Assembly (NCBI GenBank): GCA_013813765.1
Contig: JACCRC010000404.1
Span: forward strand, 1 to 51,373
Direction: 5' to 3'
Length of the DNA stretch: 51,373 nt
DNA from: Deltaproteobacteria bacterium
GTDB lineage: Bacteria; Myxococcota_A; Polyangia; Haliangiales; Haliangiaceae
Shown: positions 32,590 to 41,305 of the stretch, in pieces
Numbering within the stretch: position 1 is the stretch's first letter
How the letters are laid out: each line of letters starts with the position of its first letter
Notes under the pieces: model-generated
The model's database searches: none
Seen by the model: only the letters and a program-made list of their open reading frames with translations
What the model was told of the DNA's origin: nothing
Program-made: the position numbers and the translations under genes

Positions 32590-34226
32590 TCGTAGAGCCG
32601 GGTCAGCGGGCGCTCGAACAGCTCCGCCCACGCCGCGGCAGCTGCCGAGCGCAGCTCGACGGTCGTTCGCATCGTCATCGGTCCGAGCAGCGCCGCGAGC
32701 CGATCGCGATCGATCTCGCCGCCGTGCATGACAGGCCCAGCCGACGGGATGCCGAGCCTCGCCGCCATCGCTTCGACGACGACCACCGCGACGAGCTGCT
32801 CCTCGACGCGAGGACCACCGCGTCGGAACGCGTGGCGCGACAAGCTGAACAGCGTCAGCTGCGGGAGCCAGGTGTCACTGGCGATCTGGCTGAGGTACGC
32901 CGACAGCTCGTAGCGCGCGCGGATCGCGAACGGCTCGTTCTTGCGCTCCGGCAGCATGCGCGCGAGCGGCAGCGGGTACGCGAGCGTCTCGCCCTTGTCG
33001 AGCTTGTGCTGCGCCTCGTGGTGGCGAACCGAGCCGACGACGAGCTGCCTCGCCCGCGCGGTCGCGCGCTCGGGGGACTTCACATCCGTGTAGAGCGCCG
33101 CGAGCAGCTCGCGCCGGATCGCCGCACCCGCTGCCTGCGCGAGCGGCCTGCCCCGCCGCGCGGCCCACGCATCCTCGCCGATCGGAAACGGAGCACCGAC
33201 GAGGATCGGCAGCACCTGCGTCGCGATCTTGTGGTCGATCGCATCCAGGAGGACGACCGGATCCTCGATCTCCTCCGAGGTCAGGCCGAGCACGCCCGCA
33301 CCACCAGTCGTCGCATCGAGCCGCCGCAGCTCCAGCACGCGGACCTCCGCGTCGTTCGCGCGAACGAACGCGACGGTCTCGATCCGGTAGGTGAAGATGC
33401 CCTGCCGGCGGCGCGGATGATCGCCGAGGATCTCCGGGTCGAGGTAGTAGCCGAGCTCCGCCGCCGCGAGCTGATCCGAGACCACGTCGAGTCGCGCACG
33501 CAGATCCGCGGACGTCTCGCTCCAGTCGCGGTCCATCGGCTTCAGCACCAGCCACTCGCCGAGCGTATCGAGCATGTCGCGCCACGCACGGGACAGCTCC
33601 GCGCCGTGCGACTGCATCGCAGGATCGCCGCGCAGCGTGGCGAGCATTGCCGCGCGCTTGCCTTCGTCGACAGGTTCGCCGCGCATGATCACCGCGGCCG
33701 TCGTCACGACCGCCGGGAACCGCTGGCCGAGCACGGCCTCGATCGCCGGATCACGCTTGGGCGTTCCTCCATGCCGGAACACACCGACCGGCGGCGGAGG
33801 CGCCGGCCGCTCGTACGCGTTCGTGTTCTTCGGCCCCGTGACCACGTACGCGGTCGCGGCTGCCACGGTCGTCGCGGTCGCGAACGCCACGAGTCCAAAG
33901 ACGATCGTCGCGATCGGCCATGTCGCGGGCGGCCGCGGCTCGTGCGCCTCGTGCGCGGCGAGCACCGTCACGTCATCGGCCAGCTCCACGCCCTTCACGC
34001 CCCGGATGATCAGCGCGGCGGCGCGCAGCACGTGCCGCACGGCGGCGGGCTCCGTGTAGTCGGTCACCTTCGTCGCGAGCGCGGCCTCGAGCAGTGCTCG
34101 TTCGAGCAGGCGGCGCGCACGCCCGCGGAGGATCCAGTCGATCCGCGCGAGCGCGCTGCGAGCGACGTTGTCATCCGCGGCCTCGATCCCGGCGGCCAGG
34201 GCTGCGAGCACGTGACGTCGGACCAC
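32586..34226 (-). CDS. Membrane-anchored protein with a zincin-like HEAQH motif
   Basis: 546 residues from GTG 34226. Residues 1-100 are helical and probably cytoplasmic; one TM segment lies near 104-127 with a Pro-rich stretch after it, so the remaining 400 residues are probably periplasmic. HEAQH at 403-407 fits the zinc-binding HExxH motif, and Glu440, within YELSAYL, lies 33 residues after it, where a gluzincin-type third ligand could sit. The two helices, RHHEAQHKLDK and RYELSAYLSQI, are both amphipathic as required. No known family is recognised. The protein could therefore be an envelope metalloprotease of a new type, or the motif could be coincidental. Confidence 0.6.
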   Translation of the reverse strand: MVRRHVLAALAAGIEAADDNVARSALARIDWILRGRARRLLERALLEAALATKVTDYTEPAAVRHVLRAAALIIRGVKGVELADDVTVLAAHEAHEPRPPATWPIATIVFGLVAFATATTVAAATAYVVTGPKNTNAYERPAPPPPVGVFRHGGTPKRDPAIEAVLGQRFPAVVTTAAVIMRGEPVDEGKRAAMLATLRGDPAMQSHGAELSRAWRDMLDTLGEWLVLKPMDRDWSETSADLRARLDVVSDQLAAAELGYYLDPEILGDHPRRRQGIFTYRIETVAFVRANDAEVRVLELRRLDATTGGAGVLGLTSEEIEDPVVLLDAIDHKIATQVLPILVGAPFPIGEDAWAARRGRPLAQAAGAAIRRELLAALYTDVKSPERATARARQLVVGSVRHHEAQHKLDKGETLAYPLPLARMLPERKNEPFAIRARYELSAYLSQIASDTWLPQLTLFSLSRHAFRRGGPRVEEQLVAVVVVEAMAARLGIPSAGPVMHGGEIDRDRLAALLGPMTMRTTVELRSAAAAAWAELFERPLTRLYD

Positions 34227-34265
34227 GACGAACAGACACCCGCCCCTTCGTTCGGTTCCAACAAT

Positions 34266-35582
34266 TCACGGGTGGACGGTGTCGGCCTGGGCGGGGATCA
34301 CATTGCCCCCCATGTCGCGGCAGGGCACGGCGGCGAGGTTCTCGTCCTTGCAGGCCGTCGTGGGGCACGCGTACGCGGGCTGCACGGCCTTGGGACCGAT
34401 GAACATCGGGTTGACGCGCCAGGTGCCGCCCTCGTTGTCGTAGGCGTGGCACATCAGCTCGCTCTTGTTGCGGTTGATCACGAGCTTGTAGGTCGAGTCC
34501 TTCAGGAACTCGAGGTCGGTATCCGAGTCACCCGCGCCGAAGTACTGGCGCTGACCATCCGGACGGCGGCGCATCGCATTCGCGGTGGTGTCTCCGTAGA
34601 TGACCTTGTTGATCCAGCACCGCTTGCCCTGGATGTACGAGATCATCTGCTGCTGATCATCCGGCACGGTGCCGCAGCCTTCGAACTTGTACGTGAGCTT
34701 CCCGCTGGAGTCGGTCTTCGAGCGGATGCCGATCACGTGATCCGATGCGATGCCCGCCATCTGCGAGACGGCACCGATCGCGTCCTGCGGCGAGGCGGTG
34801 ATGACCCACACGTCGTAACCGCGGCTCTTCAGCGCGGTGATGAGATCCTTCGACTGCGGATAGATGCGCAGCCACGCATTGAGGCCGGTGGTGGTTCCGA
34901 TCGTCTGCGTCGTGCCTTCCGCGGCCGCGAGCTGCGGCGTCGCGGCCGCCATCATGTACGACTGGATCTCGGCGTGCGTGTTGCCCGCCATCAGCTGCGC
35001 CGTCCATGCGTACGACGGTTCGATCCAGCGCGCGTTGTGACCCGCGAACGCAACCGCACCCGCGCGCGTCTTGCTCGTGGTGTAGATCGCGAGCATCTCG
35101 TCCGTGCACGCCGTGTTCGTGGTCGGCAGCGGCTGGCCCGCAGGCACCGTTGTTCCGCACGCGGCGGTGAGCGCGAGCGCGGCCGCATCCGTGAGGTACG
35201 CGCTCGTCTGCTTCCAGTCCTGCGCGGGCGGCTGACGGACCTTGCCGTTCGCGATCAGGTAGAACGTGATCGCGTCGCCGAAGTCGTTCTTGCTGATCGT
35301 GTTGTCCCAGTCGAGCGTGACGATCGGCTTCTTCGCGGGGTCGTAGCCAGGCGACTTGCATCCCGCGGCATCGAGCCACGTCGTGAGGTCGGCGCGGTTC
35401 GAACCGAACCAGGGCAGCGCCGGATCGAGCGGCGTCGGCTGGGTGACGCACTTGTCGACCGGGGTGACCGGCGCGTCGGGCGTCGGCATCATCGGCGCGT
35501 CGGGTTGTAGGGTGGCCCCGTCATCGTCGCAGGCGGCGACGAGCAGGAGAGGTGCGAGCAGGAGCGTCTTGACGTTCGGCAT
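34266..35582 (-). CDS. HAD-superfamily phosphatase-like lipoprotein
   Basis: 438 residues from ATG 35582, with a lipobox (LLLVAAC, Cys18) and an Asp/Pro/Thr-rich linker. The HAD core is present: motif I TLDWDNT (Asp91 nucleophile, Asp93 acid), motif II VWVITASP (near 261), and motif IV GAGDSDTDLEFL (near 357). A large helical cap lies between motifs I and II. Five Cys after residue 380 probably form disulfides. It looks like a surface-exposed phosphohydrolase, relatives of which act on phosphocholine or small phosphate esters; the substrate is not determined. It follows the kinase-propeller gene on the same strand, after 61 bases. Confidence 0.78.
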   Translation of the reverse strand: MPNVKTLLLAPLLLVAACDDDGATLQPDAPMMPTPDAPVTPVDKCVTQPTPLDPALPWFGSNRADLTTWLDAAGCKSPGYDPAKKPIVTLDWDNTISKNDFGDAITFYLIANGKVRQPPAQDWKQTSAYLTDAAALALTAACGTTVPAGQPLPTTNTACTDEMLAIYTTSKTRAGAVAFAGHNARWIEPSYAWTAQLMAGNTHAEIQSYMMAAATPQLAAAEGTTQTIGTTTGLNAWLRIYPQSKDLITALKSRGYDVWVITASPQDAIGAVSQMAGIASDHVIGIRSKTDSSGKLTYKFEGCGTVPDDQQQMISYIQGKRCWINKVIYGDTTANAMRRRPDGQRQYFGAGDSDTDLEFLKDSTYKLVINRNKSELMCHAYDNEGGTWRVNPMFIGPKAVQPAYACPTTACKDENLAAVPCRDMGGNVIPAQADTVHP

Positions 35583-35643
35583 GGACCAGCAATGCGCTCG
35601 TCCAGCGTGAGTCGAACATGACCGACGCGTGAGCAACGCGTGA

Positions 35644-38274
35644 TCAGTGCGTCTCGCGAAGCTCGGCTTCCCAGATATCCCCGGCCGTCGTCCACCGCCC
35701 GACGAGGATGTCGTCGCCCGCGTAGGTCGCCCCGAGGAGCGTGTCCGAGCCCACGTCGAACGTGCGCAGGACCTTGCCCGTCGCCACGTCCAGCTCGCTG
35801 CCCATCCCGTCCCGGCGGAGTGCGAGCAAGCGCTTGCCGTCGGGAGACCACCGCAGATCGCGATACGGATAAGCAGCAAGCTCGGGCGCGAGGCGCCGGC
35901 TCTTGCCGGTCTTCTGATCGAGCACCATCACGTGTCGCTCGAGCGCCTTGCCGCCGGGCGCCTCGGCGAGATACGCGAGCAGGTCCTCCACCGGCGACTG
36001 TGCGGGGGCGAGGCTCGGCGCGGGCAGCGCCCAGGTCGCGGCGCCTCCGCCGACCGCGACCACGGCAACTCGATCCTTCTCGCCATCTCGCGACTCGAAG
36101 AACACGCGGTTGTTGTCGCGACTGAAGCTCGCGTTGTGCTCGGTCGTGTCACCGCCCGGGGCGAGCTTGATCGGGAGGGTCGATCCATCGATCGCTCCCG
36201 CGAACAGGCCGTCGTCATTCGCACCCGCGAGCAGCTTTCCGTCGTGCGAGACCGTGATCCGATCCAGCTCGATCTTGCCGAACGGGACGTGCCGCGGATT
36301 CTCCCCGCCCTTCCCCATCCGCCAGATCTCCTCGTTCGTGGTCCGATAGGTCACGAACAGCACCTCGTCGGTTCCCGGGATCGCCGCGGGCGAGAAGTCG
36401 ACCCACCTGTTGCGCGCGAGGTCGACGAACTTCGTCGCACCGGCGGGCGTCGTCTGGAGCGTCGCGATCGTGCCGTACTCGGCGCAGTCGGACCATACGA
36501 GCCGCTTGCCGTCGAGCGCGAGCCGCTTGCGCGCGTTGATCGCGGCACCGCTGACGTTCACGGCCTTGCCGCCGTCGAGCGGCACGCGCCAGATCTCGAT
36601 CGACGCCGTCAACGTGTAGCGCGCGACCAGCACGGCTCCGCCTCCCGGTGCGAGCGCCAGCACCTCGTCCATCGGGCGCTCGTCGCTCGGGGGGAGGAGC
36701 CACCGCGAGGTCGTGGCGCCGGCGTCGTACAGCGCGAGGCCGTCCGCGTTCGCCGTGCCGGTCTTCGTCAGCACGACGACACGCTGATCCGGAAGCTCGA
36801 TGGCGGCCATCGGGAACGCCCCCTTCGGCAGCTCGAGGGTGCGATTCGCGACGAGTGTCTTCGCGTCGTAGCGCGAGATGCCCTTGCGGGCCCCGGCCCA
36901 TACCGAGGTGCCGTCGGGCGACCATGCCGGACGGAAGCCTCCGGGAACGATCTTCTTCGCGGTTCCGAGATCTGCGAGGTCCGCGACGTGCGCCGCCATC
37001 GCCTCGTCGGTCTTCCTCAGAAATGCGATCCGCTTGCCATCGGGCGAGACCGCAGGCGCGAGGTCCCAGCCCTTCGTCGCGGTCAACTTGCGGCTCTGGC
37101 GAGAGACCGGATCGATCGCCATCAGGTGCTGGTCCGCGCCGAAGATCTGATCGTAGTAGATGGTGCCGTCGGGCCCGATGCTCGGGAACTCATCGCACGA
37201 GTCGGTGAGCGTCAGGCGCCGTGCGTCGGACAGCTCGAGCATCGGCACCGCCGCGACCGCCGGCGCACCGGCATCCGCCGGGGTGGTGCTGCCGCTCCCC
37301 GCCGCCAGCACGGCGATCGTGGTCGCGCCCGCGGCCAGCAGCACGCCGCCGCCGATCAGCAGCGGCGCCTTGGACCGCGGAGACAGCTCCGCGATCAGCG
37401 CGTTCATCGATGGAAAGCGCTCGCTCGGATTCGCGGAGAGCCCGCGCTGAAGCGCCTGCAGCTGGTGCTTCGAGAGCTTGTCGGTCTTCGCGTCCCTCGG
37501 CGCGTTGCCGCGGACACTGTTCTTGAGCTCCTCGTGGTTCGCTCCGCGAAACGGCCGCTCGCCGAAGATCGCCTCCCACAGCGCGATGCAGAAGCTGAAC
37601 TGATCCGCCGCGGGCGTGAGGTCCATGTGCTCGAACTGCTCCGGCGCCATGTAGGCCGGCGTCCCGGCGATCGCGGACTTCGTCCTGTCGAGCGCGCCCG
37701 GGCTCGGCGTCGCCGGGTTCGCGGCGAGCTCGCCGATCCGCGCAAGCCCGAGATCGGAGACGCGCACGACGCCCGCCCTGTCGACGAGCGCGTTGCTCGG
37801 CTTGAAGTCGCGGTGGATGAGTCCCGCGGCGTGGATCGCCGCGAGCCCGTGAGCGGCCTGCAGGAACAGTGCGATCACGTCACGCGGCGGCGGCTTCGTG
37901 CGCTCGAGGTACGCGCCGAGGGTCTCGCCCTCGATCAGCTGCATCACCAGGTACGGCGTGCCGTCGACCCCGGCGTCGAAGACCGAGAGGACGTTCGGGT
38001 GCGTGACACGCGCGAGCGCTTGCGCCTCGCGGCGAAGCGCAGCGCCGAGCGCCTCCGGTGTGCGAGCGTCGCCGACGAGGATCTTGACCGCCACACGGCG
38101 ATCGAGCTCCGGATCGCGCGCCGCCACCACGACGCCCATACCGCCGCGCCCGAGCACGTGCTCGATCTGATAGCGGCCGATCGTCGCCTTGCCGGTCGCG
38201 AGCTCCGCGTCCGACAGCGGCTTGGTGGGCGTCGCGTCGGCCGGCGTATCTCGGGGAGTGGGACCTTCGCTCAC
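35644..38274 (-). CDS. Ser/Thr protein kinase with TolB/WD40-like beta-propeller
   Basis: 876 residues. The kinase domain (about 34-290) has LGRGGMGVVVAARD, VAVKIL and HRDFKPSNALVD; the usual DFG is DLG (DLGLARIG), a change found in other active bacterial kinases of this group. One TM segment (about 307-330) leads to an extracytoplasmic domain of about 540 residues made of repeated beta blades with SPDG-type turns (ISPDGKRIAFLRK, WSPDGTSVW, FSRDNNRVFF, WSPDGKRLLALRR), as in TolB-like propellers. This is a receptor kinase that binds a ligand or envelope protein outside. Its start overlaps the stop of the FHA sigma-54 activator gene (ATGA), suggesting that the kinase modifies that activator. 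Confidence 0.92.
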   Translation of the reverse strand: MSEGPTPRDTPADATPTKPLSDAELATGKATIGRYQIEHVLGRGGMGVVVAARDPELDRRVAVKILVGDARTPEALGAALRREAQALARVTHPNVLSVFDAGVDGTPYLVMQLIEGETLGAYLERTKPPPRDVIALFLQAAHGLAAIHAAGLIHRDFKPSNALVDRAGVVRVSDLGLARIGELAANPATPSPGALDRTKSAIAGTPAYMAPEQFEHMDLTPAADQFSFCIALWEAIFGERPFRGANHEELKNSVRGNAPRDAKTDKLSKHQLQALQRGLSANPSERFPSMNALIAELSPRSKAPLLIGGGVLLAAGATTIAVLAAGSGSTTPADAGAPAVAAVPMLELSDARRLTLTDSCDEFPSIGPDGTIYYDQIFGADQHLMAIDPVSRQSRKLTATKGWDLAPAVSPDGKRIAFLRKTDEAMAAHVADLADLGTAKKIVPGGFRPAWSPDGTSVWAGARKGISRYDAKTLVANRTLELPKGAFPMAAIELPDQRVVVLTKTGTANADGLALYDAGATTSRWLLPPSDERPMDEVLALAPGGGAVLVARYTLTASIEIWRVPLDGGKAVNVSGAAINARKRLALDGKRLVWSDCAEYGTIATLQTTPAGATKFVDLARNRWVDFSPAAIPGTDEVLFVTYRTTNEEIWRMGKGGENPRHVPFGKIELDRITVSHDGKLLAGANDDGLFAGAIDGSTLPIKLAPGGDTTEHNASFSRDNNRVFFESRDGEKDRVAVVAVGGGAATWALPAPSLAPAQSPVEDLLAYLAEAPGGKALERHVMVLDQKTGKSRRLAPELAAYPYRDLRWSPDGKRLLALRRDGMGSELDVATGKVLRTFDVGSDTLLGATYAGDDILVGRWTTAGDIWEAELRETH

Positions 38275-39602
38275 GAGCGTGGCCGCACGATCCGGTACAG
38301 CCGGAGCCGGTTGATCATCGTGCTGCGCGAGATGCCGAGGATCTTCGCCGCTCGCGTCTGGTTACCGACCGCCTTCTCGAGCGCGGCGATGTACTCCGCG
38401 CGCTCCGCGAGCTGCGACGGCGACAGCGTGGCGAGGAACGGGTCATCCGCCTCGGGCTCCGCGGTCTCCGCTGGCGTGGCCCGCGGCGAGAACGCGAGGT
38501 GGCGCGCGCCGATCGGTCCACCGCGCGCGAGCAGCAGCGCGCGCTCCATCACGGCCTTGAGCTCGCGCACGTTGCCGGGCCAGTCGTGGGCTTCGAGCGC
38601 CTGCACTGCCTCCAGCGCCAGGGGGCGCGTCGGTTTACTCGCCTGCGCGCATGCTCGTTCGAGGAACCGGGCCGCGAGGCCCGCGATGCGATGCCGGCGC
38701 TCGCGCAGCGGCGGGATCGTCAGCGTGATGCCGTCGAGGCGGAAGTACAGGTCGTGGCGGAACCGCTTCGCGGCGACCTCGGCCGGCAGGTCGCGGTTCG
38801 TCGCCGCGATGAATCGAACGTCGATCTTGATCGGTCGGATCGATCCGATGCGCAGGACCTCGCGTGACTCGATCGCCCGCAGCAGCTTCGCCTGCGTCGA
38901 CAGTGGCAGCTCGCCGATCTCGTCGAGGAACACGGTGCCGCCCTGTGCCGACTCCAGAAGGCCCACCTTCGTGCCTGCCGCGCCGGTGAACGCACCCTTC
39001 TCGTGACCGAACAGCTCGCTCTCGATCAGCGGCTCCGCGAGCGCCGCGCAGTTGACTCGCGCGAGCTCGCCTTGCCGTCCCGACAGCACGTGCAACGTCT
39101 CGGCGAGGACGTCCTTGCCCGCGCCCGTCTCGCCCAGCAGGAGCACGCTGGTCGGCGTACGCGCGACATCCTTGACGAAGCCCGGCACACCGTCGATCGT
39201 GGGGTCCTCGACGCGCAAGCGCTCGGTGCCGGAGCGGCGCGAGCTCGAGGCGCTGGTGCTATCGCCCGACGCGATCAGGAACGCGAACGGGCCGATGTGA
39301 AAGCCGTCGCCGATCGCGAGCTCGATCGGTGCACCGCCGCGCAAGACCTCGCGGCCGGTGATGCGGACTCCGTTCGTCGAGCCGAGGTCCTGGATCGTCA
39401 GCGGCGGTCCGACGCGCAGCACCGCGTGCTGGCGCGAGAGGATCGGATCGTCGATCACCACATCGCACGATCGATCGCGGCCGATCGTCACCTGCGCTTT
39501 CGCGAGCGCGTGCGTCGCGAAGTAACCCTTGCCTGCGACGAGCAAGAAGTCGCCGATGCTCGCTCGCTGTCGAGCATCGCGGTCAGGAGCGGTGTCACCC
39601 AC
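38271..39602 (-). CDS. FHA-domain sigma-54-dependent transcriptional activator
   Basis: 443 residues from GTG 39602. An FHA domain (about 25-105: VTIGRDRSCDVVI, LSRQHAVL, DLGSTNGVRI) takes the place of the usual receiver domain. The AAA+ domain (about 125-350) has GETGAGKD, the sigma-54-contacting GAFTGA, GTVFLDEIGEL and the Arg-rich finger region; the C-terminal Fis-type HTH is AAKILGISRSTMINRLRLYR. Threonine phosphorylation by a kinase should bring it into action through FHA. The overlapping downstream gene encodes such a kinase, whose propeller is outside the cell. A plausible sigma-54 promoter and a strong inverted repeat lie upstream. Confidence 0.93.
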   Translation of the reverse strand: MGDTAPDRDARQRASIGDFLLVAGKGYFATHALAKAQVTIGRDRSCDVVIDDPILSRQHAVLRVGPPLTIQDLGSTNGVRITGREVLRGGAPIELAIGDGFHIGPFAFLIASGDSTSASSSRRSGTERLRVEDPTIDGVPGFVKDVARTPTSVLLLGETGAGKDVLAETLHVLSGRQGELARVNCAALAEPLIESELFGHEKGAFTGAAGTKVGLLESAQGGTVFLDEIGELPLSTQAKLLRAIESREVLRIGSIRPIKIDVRFIAATNRDLPAEVAAKRFRHDLYFRLDGITLTIPPLRERRHRIAGLAARFLERACAQASKPTRPLALEAVQALEAHDWPGNVRELKAVMERALLLARGGPIGARHLAFSPRATPAETAEPEADDPFLATLSPSQLAERAEYIAALEKAVGNQTRAAKILGISRSTMINRLRLYRIVRPRS

Positions 39603-39655
39603 GCTCCCTCCAACGTATCAGGACCAGCGCCCGTTCTGCGAGTCGGCGGATCCTT

Positions 39656-39686
39656 CGACTGCGTACGCGAACTGTGTACGCAGTCG
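39656..39686. promoter_or_regulatory. 11-base perfect inverted repeat, operator candidate
   Basis: CGACTGCGTAC (39656-39666), a 9-base spacer, then GTACGCAGTCG (39676-39686). It lies in the 158-base gap between the divergent FHA-activator and secreted-protein genes, 54 bases from the activator start. Spacing suits a dimeric regulator such as a Fis-type HTH protein; a hairpin is the alternative. Confidence 0.55.
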
Positions 39687-39729
39687 GGTGCGGTCGCCGC
39701 TAACCGCGCGAAACGCGCCAAGCGCTCCA

Positions 39730-39745
39730 CGGTACGGCGCTTGCC
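39730..39745 (+). promoter_or_regulatory. Sigma-54 promoter-like sequence
   Basis: CGGTACGGCGCTTGCC reads well against the TGGCACG-N4-TTGCW consensus: the GG and GC doublets have the correct spacing and the TTGC core is intact. It lies 44-70 bases beyond the inverted repeat, which could bind the divergent sigma-54 activator. The initiation point would be only about five bases before ATG 39761, so any transcript would be nearly leaderless, which weakens the case. Confidence 0.4.
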
Positions 39746-39760
39746 AGCACATCGGGTCAC

Positions 39761-41305
39761 ATGCGCAAAACGACGATCATCCTGACCACGCTGTGCGGGC
39801 TCGCGGCCCACATCAGCACCGCCGCTGCCGCACCCGCGTGGTGCAAGGGAGGCGACGAGAAGCCCAGCTACGACATGAAGTCGCTGTTCTCGGAGACCGA
39901 CGCCGATCGAGCGCTCATGCAGCTCGTCGCCGCGAGCTGCTATGGCGAGGCCGACGTCGCTCAGATGGGCAAGCAGGTCAACACCACGCGCGAGGCGTGG
40001 AACAAGAAGCTCGGGATGGTCGAGGCCGACTGGGCCGACGTGTCGGAGTGGGCCCACCTGCCCCGCCACCTGCGTGGCGATCCGAAGATCGAGGTCAAGG
40101 ATCGCCAGGCCGCGTGGTCGGCGTACTCGCCGCTGGATCAGTACGGCGCGCTGATCTCCGACATCGGCAACGCCGACAACGCGTACATCGCCGACGCGTT
40201 CGGGACGAGGCTCACCCAGCTCGGTCGCCTTGGCTACGTCGCGTACTGTGTCGGCTCTCACCCGATCGATCCTTCGGTGACCTGGGCGATGTGCGCGACC
40301 GACGCTGCCGCACTCGATCTCGCGAAGATCAGCGCCGAGATCCGCGCCGATACCACGCACGGCGCCGGCGACCGGATGGCCGCGCGGATCACCGCGTACG
40401 AGACGCTCGCGAAGCTCCCGAAGCTCCAGACCGACATCAAGGCGCTGAAGGCGAAGGACCCCGCGTTCGCGACGATGTTCGCACTTGGAGAGACCGCGCA
40501 CGCGCAGTGGGGCAAGACCAACGCGGCCGCGATCGCGCTTGCCGATGCGCTCGACGACGCGCGGTCGAGCGGCTCGCGCAGCGCGAGCGCGAACTGCACG
40601 GCGAAGGCGTGGGAGGGCTGGAAGTCCGCGGTCTCGAGCCTCGGGGCCAAGCGTCTCGGGACGATCCAGCAGACGCAAGACAGGCCCTACGTGCCGCAGC
40701 TGGTCGCGATGCTCACCGCCGAACCGAACGGCTACCTCGCCGCGCTGAACCTGAACGTCTGCGCGAAGCTCGAGGACAAGGAGGACATGCTGTCGAACGT
40801 GATCGGCGACGCGATCGGACGGTGGCCAGGGTTTCGCGGGCCGCGTACCGGCACCCAGACGGCGATCCTCACCGCTGGGTTCAAGCTCGACAACCGAAAT
40901 GCCTCGATCGAGTTCCCGGAGGTGAAGCGCGACTGGATCTCCGGATCGGGCAGTGTCGACCAGTTCGGATTCGGCGTGATCGACTCCATCAAGGCCGACG
41001 GAGAGCGCGTGACGATCACGTTCAAGAAGGAGAAGATCACGCAGACTCGCTGCGTGAAGGGTCACTACACGAACCGGATCAGCCAGATCATGTCGAACGG
41101 AACGGTCGTCTACTACTACGTCTGCGACCAGGAGATCACCGAGACGATCCAGGTGGCGCCGTGGACGCCGATCAAGGTCGCGGCCCGGTATGCAGTTGGC
41201 TTCAAGCCAGGGATGAGCGTGACGATCAGCGAGGAAGTGCCGGCTGTCGCGTACCTCAAGGGCAAGACCATCCCGGCGGTCGTCGTCGGGGTCGAGGTGA
41301 AGTGA
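39761..41305 (+). CDS. Secreted protein of unknown function
   Basis: 514 residues with a good signal peptide (residues 1-23, ending ISTAAAA). The mature part is mainly helical to about residue 350, with spaced cysteines (WCKG, ASCYG, AYCVG, WAMCA, NCTAK, NVCAK) that may pair as disulfides. A beta-rich C-terminal domain follows (about 365-514) with two more Cys (TRCVK, YVCDQ). No family or catalytic motif is recognised. It is divergent from the FHA sigma-54 activator, with a putative operator and sigma-54 promoter in front of it, and the following gene starts on its last stop base. These suggest that it is a target of the kinase/activator pair. Confidence 0.72.
   Translation: MRKTTIILTTLCGLAAHISTAAAAPAWCKGGDEKPSYDMKSLFSETDADRALMQLVAASCYGEADVAQMGKQVNTTREAWNKKLGMVEADWADVSEWAHLPRHLRGDPKIEVKDRQAAWSAYSPLDQYGALISDIGNADNAYIADAFGTRLTQLGRLGYVAYCVGSHPIDPSVTWAMCATDAAALDLAKISAEIRADTTHGAGDRMAARITAYETLAKLPKLQTDIKALKAKDPAFATMFALGETAHAQWGKTNAAAIALADALDDARSSGSRSASANCTAKAWEGWKSAVSSLGAKRLGTIQQTQDRPYVPQLVAMLTAEPNGYLAALNLNVCAKLEDKEDMLSNVIGDAIGRWPGFRGPRTGTQTAILTAGFKLDNRNASIEFPEVKRDWISGSGSVDQFGFGVIDSIKADGERVTITFKKEKITQTRCVKGHYTNRISQIMSNGTVVYYYVCDQEITETIQVAPWTPIKVAARYAVGFKPGMSVTISEEVPAVAYLKGKTIPAVVVGVEVK

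Noticed and set aside
32724-35510. A 928-codon plus-strand frame opposite the HEAQH and HAD genes
   Set aside because: Arg/His-rich shadow; the minus-strand genes have a signal peptide, lipobox and HAD motifs.
35647-39006. A 1119-codon open frame on the plus strand opposite the kinase and activator genes
   Set aside because: Its product is Arg/His/Leu-rich without any domain, while the minus strand carries full kinase, propeller, AAA+ and HTH motifs; it is a GC-rich antisense shadow.
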